Positions 7,301 through 13,905 of a stretch of 20,552 bases of DNA are shown here, piece by piece. Origin of the DNA: a virus; the IMG/VR virus record IMGVR_UViG_3300000557_000765, positions 308 to 20,859 of that record, one strand, 5' to 3'. Made by a program: the position numbers and the translations under genes. The notes below the pieces were generated by a model. The model was not told where the DNA came from. It did no database searches and saw nothing but the letters and a program-made list of their open reading frames with translations. Position 1 is the first letter of the stretch, and the number at the start of each line of letters is the position of its first letter.

Positions 7301-10300
7301 TAACTGACGAATGGGAGGGCCAGGTTGCGGAAACTGAAAGGGCACGGATAATTGACGAGAGCTTCGGCAAAGAGGATTGGGAGGTCCCTCAATGGGTAAT
7401 AGTTGAAAGAAGTGGGGGAGCCCGAAACGTGGTTATAGAAAGACACCAGGCCGAGGTGAAAAAAGCCCTGGAAGAAGGCAAACCCGTTCCCCAGGAAGTA
7501 TTAGAAGAATACCCTGATTTAGTTCCAGAAGCTCCTGAACCAGAGGTAGCACCCACAAAAGAGCCTCCTGCTCCTGAGCCCGCCCCTCCCAAGCCTGATA
7601 TAGAATTAGACGTTAAGGGGAAAACCTCAAAAGCAAAAGCTGAAAATATCGAAATCGGAACTCAATTCGCCCTGGTAGAAGCTGACAAATTAATATCTTC
7701 CCACGATATTATGTTAAGAGAGGACCCCAGGTTTCCTGAAGAATTGCAGCCCCGGGAAAGAACTGAAAGAATGGCTACCGAAGCACAAATGTATGAGATC
7801 ATTCAAAAACTGGACCCTGAAAGATTAGGAGAAAATATCATAGCCGCACACGGCAGTCCGATAATAGGTAAAGATGGCATAGTTGAAACAGGGAATATAA
7901 GGACTATTTCTTTAAAAAGGCTTTACAACGATGAGCACCCCAATGCAACTAGATACCGTCAATGGCTGAGCGAGAACGCTGAGCAATTTGGCTTGTCTAA
8001 AGATCAGTTAGATAAGATGGAGAAGCCCATTCTTGTAAGGGTAAGAACTTCTGAGTTAAGCAGTGAAGAGCGAGTAAATTTTGTAAGGACCGCAAATAAA
8101 GAAGAAACTGCAGCGATGAGTGCTACCGAGCAGGCTATGGTTGATGCTGATAGGGTAGATGCTAACCTGATCAGACTTTTTGTCCCTTATGAAGACGGGA
8201 GGATAGATCACCCGGCTAATCGTGATTTCATTACTGCCTTTTTAAATAAGGTAGTTGGTGTAGCTAAAAAGGGAGAATATATTGATAAGACTGGCCGGAT
8301 TTCCCAGGCAGGGATAAAGAGAATACAGAACGCTATCTTTGCCCGGGCTTACCGGGACCCTGCAACCCTGGAAAGACTGGCTGAGGACCCGAGTAGTGAA
8401 ATTAAAAATATTACAACTGCTATGCTGAATGTTGCTCCCAGGGTAATTCAATTACAGGAGAAAATTAAGAAAGGGCTTGCGTATGACCTTGATTTAAGCC
8501 CTGAGATGAAAGAAGCAGCGAAGAAAGTATTGCATATGAAGGCGGAGAATTTAACTCTTGATGAGTTTTTAAAGAAAAAAAGTCTATTCGATGAAGGAAG
8601 AACCGACCCATTAGTAGCTGATATTCTTATTATGATGGATAATTTTAAGCGGTCTGCCAAGAAGATGACAAAGGTTTTCAATAACTATCTGGGAGCAATG
8701 GAAAAAGCCCCGGACCCCAGGCAGCAAACATTTATTGGCCTGGATAAGAAGTTTGAAAGACAACGGCCCGATAGAAGAGAGGTTCTTAGAGGGGCTGTAT
8801 ATGATGTAGAAGGGAGGAAATACGATGACCCGTCATTATTCGATGAGAAGAGAGCCGAGGCCGTACGTAGTGAGGAGCATCCAAAAACGGATAGAGACCC
8901 AACGGCAGGTGAAACAACAAGCCCGAGATTCCTTAGAAGAAGGCCGACAGAAGAAGAAGCCTTTAAGCCCGAGGACCGACACAAAATAATAGAAGAGCCC
9001 ATTGACCCGGACGCTGAGCCTGCTTCTGCCAGGGATATTCGCAAGTATATTACAGATGAAATAGGAATTTACGTAGGCAAGAAGCGGCTGTTCACCCCAG
9101 GAGCTGAAGGGGAATACAGGCCTTTTGAGCGAGTTATGAGGGTTAAAGATACTACCGACCTGCACACCATTGCCCACGAATTTGGCCACGATGTTAGAAA
9201 ATATCTTAACTTAAATCTTGAAAAGCATAGGGCTGAATTAATACAGGCCTTTGCACGGTCTGACCTGGACGAGACAAAATATAAACCAGAGGAGCTCCCC
9301 TATGAAGGGGCCGCTGAAGTAGTCAAGGCCTATCTATTGAAAGGCCGGACTGGAGCTATTGAAATGGCCCCCAGCTTTACTTTCCACATTGAAGATCAGA
9401 TGACTAAGGATAAGGAGTTTGAGGAAAAGTTTGAGGGCCTGGTGGATTTATACCAAAGGTTTAGAACCCAAAATGCAAAAGAATATTTAAGGGGATTTCT
9501 TGTTTCCGGCTTTAAGAAGAAAGAGCCCCAGCTTACCACTAAAGCGGAAAGGCTTTATTTTTACTGGTGGGATGATTTAATGTTTTTATACAAAATCCCA
9601 TCGGAAGTTTTGGGATTAGACCCCCGCAAGCTAGAAATGCCTATGGTAGAAAACCCCTATCATCTTGCACTTTCTACTAGAGTTTTAGGGCCGCCCCTTG
9701 AAACAATGTTTTCTAAATGGGCTTACGACCCCTACTATCGTGATGCAGGGCCGCCTCTCAAGAAAATCCTGGAGCCTGTAAAGGATTATCTTTCTGATGG
9801 AGAAAAGGTTGGAGATTTCTCATTATATATCTTTGCAAAAGCAGCACAGGAACGGCAAGAGTTAGGTATTAGAGTAGGGCCTGACCAGGCAGCCCTTAAC
9901 AAAGTAGTAGCGGAAATTGAAGCAGAACACCCGGACTGGATTGAGGTAAATAAACAGCTGCAGGACTTTAAGAAACTCCTTCTTGATTGGGCAGTTTGGG
10001 GGGACCTGATCGCTCCAGGTGCAAAGAAGAGAATGACCGATAAGTACGAATGGCATATGCCTCTATATGTTTTCCTGGGAGAAGAGCAGCCCATTACTCA
10101 GCTAACAGCAGGAAATAGGTTTGTGAACCTTCCAGAATCGTTTAAGAGAGCGATTGGAACTAATGCTGAACGCCTGGACCCGATTGAGTCAATAGTTAAA
10201 GATTTTGTTTATATAATGAACAATGTTTACAGAAACAAATCAGCATTAAAATTTCTGGATACTTTATATAAATCTCCAGAATTAGGGAAAATGGGGCATA

Positions 10301-12051
10301 AATTACCTAAACCGACTGTTGTTGATGAAGTTTCCTTAAAGGCATTAAAAGGTGATCTGAAGAAAGCTGGATTAACCGATGAAGAGCTGGAAGAGTTGGA
10401 CCTTGATACAATGGTAAAGACCTATTCAAAGGTGCACTATGCACGAATGAAAGAGCATCGAGAAAATATTGTTACCGTAAGAAGAAAAGGAGAAGTTGAG
10501 TTCTGGCAGGTTCACCCGGAGATATACGATACTTTAATGAGTATAGGATCAAGACCCGAAACCAGCCAGATAATAGATAAGTTGGTTGCTCCCTTCACTA
10601 AACTTTTTGCTAAAGGCTCCTTGCTTTCTCCAACATTTAGCCTGGTTAGAAACCCCGTTCGAGATGCAGTCATAGGATTTACTCACGGCGGGGATTTAGG
10701 TGTTAAACCGTTTGTTGATTTAGCCAGAGGAATTACTCTTATTGCTAAAAAAGATCATAAGGTAGATTTGTTTAATGCGGCCAAAGGAGCACGTTCTGGT
10801 ATTTCCAGAATAATAAGCCAAGCAGATGAGTTTACTGTTGATAAGTTAATGAAAGAGCCAGGCATAGGCGAGAAGGTAAATCCTGTTAAATTCTTAGAGA
10901 CCTTGTTATCATCAGTCGAGCACGGCTCCAGGATAGGTTATTTTGCTAAAAGAATTGATCAAGTAGATAAAGACTCTTTAACTAAAGAAGAATGGCAGGA
11001 ACACGTTTTAAGAGCAGCAGCAGAGGCTAGAGGATTTATAAACCAGGATTATGCAATAAAAGGTAAATGGGCAAGTAAAGCAGACAAGGTTAGCCCCTTC
11101 TTTACTTCAACTGTAGGAGGACCAAGAACCACTTATGAAGCTATAAGAAGGGACCCCTGGGGACATGCCTGGAGGACTTTTGTGTCATTAACTTTGCCCT
11201 CTATGATCCTTTATCTCTTTAATCGCAACGACCCCCGTTATCAGGAACTGGAACAATGGAAAAAAGATTACTTCTGGACTTTCCTTACTCCTAATGGGAT
11301 GTTCCATCTCGTCAAACCATTTTTACCCGGCCTCTTATTCGCCTCTGGCCCCGAACGAGTTATGCAGGCGATTGATGAACAAGACCCTTCTGTTTTAACA
11401 GAATGGGCAAAAAATGTAGTGAAGTTTGGAGGCCCGGGCTGGGTTATTCCCTTACTAATGCCTACAATGGAATACTTAGCTAATCATAGCTTTTTTACAG
11501 GACGGTCAATAGTGCCACGATCTGAAGAGTATTTAATGCCAGCCGACCAGTATGGACCTGGTTCCAGCCTGGCAGCAAGAGTAATAGGTGCAAGAACAAA
11601 TCTTTCCCCACGTAAATTAGATCAGTTTACCAGAAGTTTAGGTAGCACATTATCTACGAATATATTAGATACCATTGACTTAATAGCTGGAGAAATGCCC
11701 CTTTCAGAATACGCTGCTTCTTTAGCAGGTTCCAGGCAAACAGATTATGCTGGAGCCAGGAGTGTTGATGAATTTTATGATGAGTTACGAGAATTGGAGA
11801 CTATTGAAAACACCATTCAGTTAAGGCACGTTCGGGGGCAGCCTATAGGCGACTTGCAATTAGACAGGCAAAGACTTGATCTGTTACGGAGATACAATGA
11901 TAGGATGACCACTATTCGTGGAAGGATAAGAGATATTCAGAACGACCCCAACCTTGACGATACTATAAAAGAGAGGCATTTGGAAGAGCTCAGGCTTATG
12001 ATGGTTAATTTAGCAAGAGAAGCTATGGGCCGGGAGCTCATTCAGCCTTAG
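4354..12051 (+). CDS. Giant polyvalent phage protein with J-domain-like, DdrB/ParB-like, metallopeptidase and LPD38-like regions
   Basis: This 2565-residue protein is the largest in the window. It starts at ATG 4354 after AGGGGTG. Residues 60-285 are Gly/Ala-rich and hydrophobic, perhaps membrane-inserting. Residues about 345-400 look like a J-domain, with HPD at 366-368 in ALYKTFHPDIARDK. An SH3-like segment lies near 724-780. Pro/Glu linkers at about 701-720, 782-815 and 1058-1082 separate modules. Residues about 1095-1460 resemble the DdrB-type ParB-like domain. HEFGH at 1608-1612 is a zinc metallopeptidase motif, and E1655 is a possible third ligand. Residues from about 2088 (GSLLSPTFSLVRNPVRD) resemble LPD38. 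Phage polyvalent proteins of this kind are thought to be packaged and delivered with the DNA. Last in the 192/573/2565-aa series, it may also be the gp16-like ejection protein. Domain calls are by eye. Confidence 0.8.
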   Translation: MDWTKFIQKPEDKEGISWTDFIRPDDEDRDYAAELRRIRGIAEPPEEAPDISFTDIMRGALAFPQRAGHEAARVIMGMGGPEAADEWFGAEHRQPPTTGWEAADITADILGELTGHVTGLKMIGGVTRPAVSLLGRGITTAAPTLTRTLQPFTAPLAPGVPFATTMAARTGVEHLAGEEKEAVDYLASAAWGFGAGVTSPLASKLIRDMPTQFKGNPYAAAETVLSGAAAGLGGEVAQSIATGEVSSPGDIGMSMAMMALFNLSSIITNPAQKAAVIGARDKVLRDRAAYDEWLRIIGASRKDSQQDIFRKEREFWKAQEQRYDAEKAEQARKLEAHMKEMIKKYIDLPPDATDRQIKNALYKTFHPDIARDKPSFTDFGRAIKVAKQVIRATPMPEGAKKTAEQMVTKSQKTLFPSLTHGARPVISVGDDGKVRVTGFGEDVRSPRDIDLAKVPTVYEETPAITGDRPTTAEERQLQKDMVRDAGIKYIADQLRTAERATFTTDVSLEPDMHGKVRRIGEFEFSRSDEGKPFKVISYDYETGEPVPRIRHKFDRLEQVAEFIHYLTPHPSYKEVKELETAPREVEPFTVPKDKVLNQLEGIIENWKATGIEKISPDDPRKGAAEERQVYDQLKSLVRKLKDPRVAAEYIGPKEEYLKLRGDLERFTIGTAEKFVENLVARQKTPEEVAADQIREEREAIAEPEPTPAPEPTPEPVAEPVLTVETKDDTFELKVGDWVQLPDRAAPVKVVDDTDTATLSLETEHGAVMKRGRGALEGAQKIEEPPAEPAAPEPVEDPPATKEAPGPEDAPAPGPLEQRVHQEITEKDTELADYMVQRAMDWLGKEPLSKLQEAGPDDDIIGEVNAPLLINKIGIAATGTTQLNKAREAGVMRLMLEKGDITQEEWDDYLSGLGLKEPEKEKFIQRRVDAEAFERTMKHFGYESLYDKERAEQKRPMVAKSDFKLWEERYLEEVKKDEPFLKRLTDEWEGQVAETERARIIDESFGKEDWEVPQWVIVERSGGARNVVIERHQAEVKKALEEGKPVPQEVLEEYPDLVPEAPEPEVAPTKEPPAPEPAPPKPDIELDVKGKTSKAKAENIEIGTQFALVEADKLISSHDIMLREDPRFPEELQPRERTERMATEAQMYEIIQKLDPERLGENIIAAHGSPIIGKDGIVETGNIRTISLKRLYNDEHPNATRYRQWLSENAEQFGLSKDQLDKMEKPILVRVRTSELSSEERVNFVRTANKEETAAMSATEQAMVDADRVDANLIRLFVPYEDGRIDHPANRDFITAFLNKVVGVAKKGEYIDKTGRISQAGIKRIQNAIFARAYRDPATLERLAEDPSSEIKNITTAMLNVAPRVIQLQEKIKKGLAYDLDLSPEMKEAAKKVLHMKAENLTLDEFLKKKSLFDEGRTDPLVADILIMMDNFKRSAKKMTKVFNNYLGAMEKAPDPRQQTFIGLDKKFERQRPDRREVLRGAVYDVEGRKYDDPSLFDEKRAEAVRSEEHPKTDRDPTAGETTSPRFLRRRPTEEEAFKPEDRHKIIEEPIDPDAEPASARDIRKYITDEIGIYVGKKRLFTPGAEGEYRPFERVMRVKDTTDLHTIAHEFGHDVRKYLNLNLEKHRAELIQAFARSDLDETKYKPEELPYEGAAEVVKAYLLKGRTGAIEMAPSFTFHIEDQMTKDKEFEEKFEGLVDLYQRFRTQNAKEYLRGFLVSGFKKKEPQLTTKAERLYFYWWDDLMFLYKIPSEVLGLDPRKLEMPMVENPYHLALSTRVLGPPLETMFSKWAYDPYYRDAGPPLKKILEPVKDYLSDGEKVGDFSLYIFAKAAQERQELGIRVGPDQAALNKVVAEIEAEHPDWIEVNKQLQDFKKLLLDWAVWGDLIAPGAKKRMTDKYEWHMPLYVFLGEEQPITQLTAGNRFVNLPESFKRAIGTNAERLDPIESIVKDFVYIMNNVYRNKSALKFLDTLYKSPELGKMGHKLPKPTVVDEVSLKALKGDLKKAGLTDEELEELDLDTMVKTYSKVHYARMKEHRENIVTVRRKGEVEFWQVHPEIYDTLMSIGSRPETSQIIDKLVAPFTKLFAKGSLLSPTFSLVRNPVRDAVIGFTHGGDLGVKPFVDLARGITLIAKKDHKVDLFNAAKGARSGISRIISQADEFTVDKLMKEPGIGEKVNPVKFLETLLSSVEHGSRIGYFAKRIDQVDKDSLTKEEWQEHVLRAAAEARGFINQDYAIKGKWASKADKVSPFFTSTVGGPRTTYEAIRRDPWGHAWRTFVSLTLPSMILYLFNRNDPRYQELEQWKKDYFWTFLTPNGMFHLVKPFLPGLLFASGPERVMQAIDEQDPSVLTEWAKNVVKFGGPGWVIPLLMPTMEYLANHSFFTGRSIVPRSEEYLMPADQYGPGSSLAARVIGARTNLSPRKLDQFTRSLGSTLSTNILDTIDLIAGEMPLSEYAASLAGSRQTDYAGARSVDEFYDELRELETIENTIQLRHVRGQPIGDLQLDRQRLDLLRRYNDRMTTIRGRIRDIQNDPNLDDTIKERHLEELRLMMVNLAREAMGRELIQP

Positions 12052-12078
12052 CTGGCTTAAAAGGTGGTTGATATATTT

Positions 12079-12357
12079 ATGGAAAACAACAACAAAAAGA
12101 ATAGCGGGTGTACCTTTGGTAAGCTGGTCCAACAGGAATTAGGCTTTATCGGAAAGGATCATAATGACTTGAAGGAAAAGGTGGAGAAGCGAATTGATGA
12201 AGAAATTATGCCCGCAATTGATAAGCAACGACAGGAAATAAGAGAACTAACCAGGGTGATAGATAAATCTTCGTGGGTTCCGCCTGTTATTACCGCTGTT
12301 GTTATGGGTATTGTGATGTGGTTTATTGATGCTATCGCCAACGGGATTGGAGGTTAA
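12079..12357 (+). CDS. XhlA-like membrane protein (lysis-associated)
   Basis: From ATG 12079 this is a 92-residue protein. The first 62 residues are charged and helical, with a coiled-coil look (DLKEKVEKRIDEEIMPAIDK). One C-terminal membrane segment covers about residues 65-85 (WVPPVITAVVMGIVMWFI). This soluble-coil-then-single-TM layout matches haemolysin XhlA-type proteins, which act with holins and endolysins at the host membrane. I prefer ATG 12079 over the in-frame GTG at 12064 because AAAAGGTGG (12058-12066) would serve the ATG while nothing suitable precedes the GTG; the 12-base spacing is rather long. The neighbouring endolysin and holin support a lysis role. A spanin-like or holin role is also possible. 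Confidence 0.65.
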   Translation: MENNNKKNSGCTFGKLVQQELGFIGKDHNDLKEKVEKRIDEEIMPAIDKQRQEIRELTRVIDKSSWVPPVITAVVMGIVMWFIDAIANGIGG

Positions 12358-12361
12358 GAGC

Positions 12362-12832
12362 ATGTTATTAGTTACCTGGGATAACTACAAAACCCTGGAC
12401 TGGGGATTTAACCACTTCAGGCCGGAGGAGTTACTGCGTGTTAGCCATTATAATTGCTTTATCTGGTCCCCTGAATTAGAAGATACTTTAACCGGAGCGG
12501 ATCTGTTAAGAGATGTAGTTGAAGCTCCCTTGATAGTTACCAGTGCCTGTAGATTTAGAGGTAGCGAAACCAGCCAGCATTTTTTCAAACAGTTTAATGC
12601 CCTGGATGTGTATAATCCGGATTTAAATAGTTATGAATTAATGCAGTACGTGGAGAAGTTAAATATTTTTACTGGCCGGGGAGTGTACCCGTATAATAAT
12701 ACAGGCTTTATTCATATAGACACCCGATTTGGACTTCGAGATAAAGAAAACGGGAGGGTGATCAGGTGGTATTTTGACCAAAACGGTGCAGAACATGTAG
12801 TTAATGAATTTTCAGAGGAATTAAACGTCTAA
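12362..12832 (+). CDS. M15-family peptidase endolysin (D-Ala-D-Ala carboxypeptidase-type)
   Basis: This 156-residue single-domain enzyme probably cleaves the peptide stems of host peptidoglycan at the end of infection. ATG 12362 is chosen over an upstream in-frame ATG at 12326 because it follows GGAGG (12349-12353) and only the shorter form fits the preceding gene. Family motifs are SACRFRG (61-67), SQH (71-73), ALDV (80-83) and GRGVYPYNNTGFIHIDTR (105-122), giving candidate zinc ligands H73, D82 and H118. The usual family pattern is SxHxxGxAxD with seven positions between His and Asp; here there are nine and the Gly is absent, so this is a divergent member. It has no signal peptide or wall-binding domain, so it depends on a holin for export. 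Confidence 0.8.
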   Translation: MLLVTWDNYKTLDWGFNHFRPEELLRVSHYNCFIWSPELEDTLTGADLLRDVVEAPLIVTSACRFRGSETSQHFFKQFNALDVYNPDLNSYELMQYVEKLNIFTGRGVYPYNNTGFIHIDTRFGLRDKENGRVIRWYFDQNGAEHVVNEFSEELNV

Positions 12833-12963
12833 GATGGGGCTTTCATTGCCGTTTGTTATGGTTCTTTAAAAGTGTAGTTTGGGCAGGCCTAATCACAAGG
12901 GGCACTATCCTCAAGGCCCTTAAAACGGCTCTGAGGGCCTCTAATAATTAAGGGAGGTAAATT
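12833..12963 (+). promoter_or_regulatory. Intergenic leader with alternative hairpins before the holin gene
   Basis: These 131 bases hold no ORF. Two stems compete: AGGCCCT/AGGGCCT (12914-12920 with 12934-12940) and CCTCA/TGAGG (12909-12913 with 12932-12936), which share bases. No T-tract follows, so this is not a standard terminator. AGGGAGGT at about 12951-12958 is the holin Shine-Dalgarno sequence. A role in timing holin expression is conjecture, and no convincing promoter was found. Confidence 0.35.
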
Positions 12964-13425
12964 ATGTTGGAATCTGTAATGGATTTTATCGGCGGATCAC
13001 TTTTTGAAGCTGTTTCCAGTCTGGCAGTACTCTTAATCACTATTTTATTAGGTTATCTTTCCAGGTGGGCCAAGAGGCAGACTGAAAAAGTGGAGAATGA
13101 AACCTGGCAGAAAACTTTATCCTTCGCAATTATGGAATTACACAACGCAACCGCCCAGGCAGTTAAGGTAGTCCAGGAAACTTATGTGGAGAAACGTAAA
13201 GAGGCTGATGAATGGGATGATGAAGCTAAGCGGGCTGCTCTGGAGAAGGCAAAGGCTAAAGTATGGAATTTGATGAGCGATGCAAGCATAGCGATTTTGA
13301 AAGAAGTTTGGGGTAACTTTGAAGAATGGACTGAGGATTTTATAGAAGGCAAGGTGGCCGACCAAAAAAAAAGCAACGACTACCACGCTTCCCTATATCA
13401 AGGAGCCCAGAACATTCCCCAATAA
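12964..13425 (+). CDS. Phage holin, LL-H family
   Basis: This 153-residue protein has one N-terminal membrane segment (about residues 13-32, EAVSSLAVLLITILLGYLS), a basic patch (RWAKRQ), and a long helical, charged cytoplasmic region. The layout and the helical AVKVVQETYVEKRKEADEW segment fit the LL-H-type holins of Gram-positive phages, which open the membrane so that endolysin can reach the wall. ATG 12964 follows AGGGAGGTAAATT. In frame it ends QGAQNIPQ at 13425. At codons 134-136 it crosses nine consecutive A residues in the phase A-AAA-AAA, and a -1 slip there would replace the last residues with a longer basic tail ending at 13481 (described separately). It is the last gene before the terminator. 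Confidence 0.75.
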   Translation: MLESVMDFIGGSLFEAVSSLAVLLITILLGYLSRWAKRQTEKVENETWQKTLSFAIMELHNATAQAVKVVQETYVEKRKEADEWDDEAKRAALEKAKAKVWNLMSDASIAILKEVWGNFEEWTEDFIEGKVADQKKSNDYHASLYQGAQNIPQ

Positions 13426-13481
13426 CTGATGTAAGAGTTAGAAAAGAAGGTGGATCATACTACCTGGATATAATAAGATAG
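13351..13481 (+). other. Candidate -1 frameshift site and trans-frame extension of the holin
   Basis: A run of nine A residues (13364-13372) contains the heptamer A-AAA-AAA in holin phase (13365-13371). A Shine-Dalgarno-like AAGGTGG lies at 13351-13357, seven bases before it, as in dnaX-type frameshift signals. Slipping back one base gives DQKKKQRLPRFPISRSPEHS, followed by a tail ending VRKEGGSYYLDIIR and TAG at 13479-13481. The -1 frame is open from 13335 and has no ATG, GTG or TTG, so it could be translated only by frameshift or transcript slippage. An ancestral indel is the alternative. Confidence 0.35.
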
Positions 13482-13487
13482 ACTATA

Positions 13488-13515
13488 AGCCCCGATGCCC
13501 CCGGGGTTCTTTTTT
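13488..13515 (+). terminator. Rho-independent terminator after the lysis cassette
   Basis: AGCCCCG (13488-13494) pairs with CGGGGTT (13502-13508), one pair being G-U, around a 7-base loop. A T-rich run follows (13507-13515). It lies 62 bases after the in-frame holin stop and seven bases after the -1-frame stop, and separates the late module from the early module. Confidence 0.85.
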
Positions 13516-13585
13516 CTAGACGCAGATAGCCAATTCATTTTAAAGCAACAACGAGTTAATTAGTAGTAATCAAAGGGTGTAGCCT

Positions 13586-13622
13586 TATACGCTATTTGCT
13601 TTCCGATGGCATATGGCGTATA
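13586..13622. repeat. Imperfect inverted repeat, possible operator
   Basis: TATACGCTAT (13586-13595) is matched by ATGGCGTATA (13613-13622): ten positions with one G-T pair, and 17 bases between the arms. It brackets a candidate promoter upstream of an HTH gene, so it could be the operator for that regulator or a hairpin in the leader. Confidence 0.4.
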
Positions 13623-13624
13623 GT
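13596..13624 (+). promoter_or_regulatory. Candidate sigma-70-type promoter for the early operon
   Basis: TTGCTT at 13596-13601 and TATAGT at 13619-13624 are separated by 17 bases. The -10 is close to consensus and the -35 is weak. The site follows a terminator and precedes the first early gene, where a promoter is expected. The -10 overlaps the right arm of the inverted repeat. Confidence 0.3.
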
Positions 13625-13650
13625 TGAAGAGTCAAGGAGGTGAATGGATA

Positions 13651-13905
13651 ATGAAGAAGCATAGAAGTGATTTTTCCCACCACGTAAAAAGAAAGCTAAA
13701 AAGATTTGACAGGGGAATACCCTGGCTGGCCGCTTATACTGGCATAAGTAAAAATTACCTGTGGGACCTCATCGCAGGAAGAAGGAGGTGGAATGAGGAG
13801 AATATGAGGAAGGTAGCGGATGTGCTGTTGATAGATATTCGCTACGTGGACCTGGAGGATGATTTTGTGTACCAGGCAATTATAGGAGGTGAAGATAAAC
13901 CGTGA
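13651..13905 (+). CDS. Small HTH (XRE/Cro-like) DNA-binding protein
   Basis: This 84-residue protein starts at ATG 13651, eight bases after AAGGAGGTG; an in-frame TTG at 13624 is possible but less suitable. Residues 1-18 are basic (MKKHRSDFSHHVKRKLKR). Residues about 21-60 fit a helix-turn-helix: IPWLAAYTGISKNYLWDLIAG, followed by an RRRW stretch and a helix ending KVADVLLI. It probably binds DNA as a regulator of the early operon, perhaps at the inverted repeat about 30 bases upstream. Its stop overlaps the next start (GTGA, 13902-13905), so it is co-expressed with the recombination genes. An accessory recombination or replication role is also possible. Confidence 0.65.
   Translation: MKKHRSDFSHHVKRKLKRFDRGIPWLAAYTGISKNYLWDLIAGRRRWNEENMRKVADVLLIDIRYVDLEDDFVYQAIIGGEDKP

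Noticed and set aside
8685-9189. Overlapping - strand open frames inside the giant gene
   Set aside because: They overlap each other and a clearly coding + strand frame, and have no ribosome binding sites or recognisable domains.
12326-12361. Upstream ATG start for the endolysin
   Set aside because: It would overlap the membrane-protein gene by 32 bases without a ribosome binding site, while ATG 12362 has GGAGG nine bases before it.
12840-12885. Possible promoter (TTGCCG or TTGTTA) before the holin
   Set aside because: No acceptable -10 element at 16-18 bases from either hexamer.
13624-13650. TTG start for the HTH protein at 13624
   Set aside because: The Shine-Dalgarno sequence lies inside this extension and points to ATG 13651.
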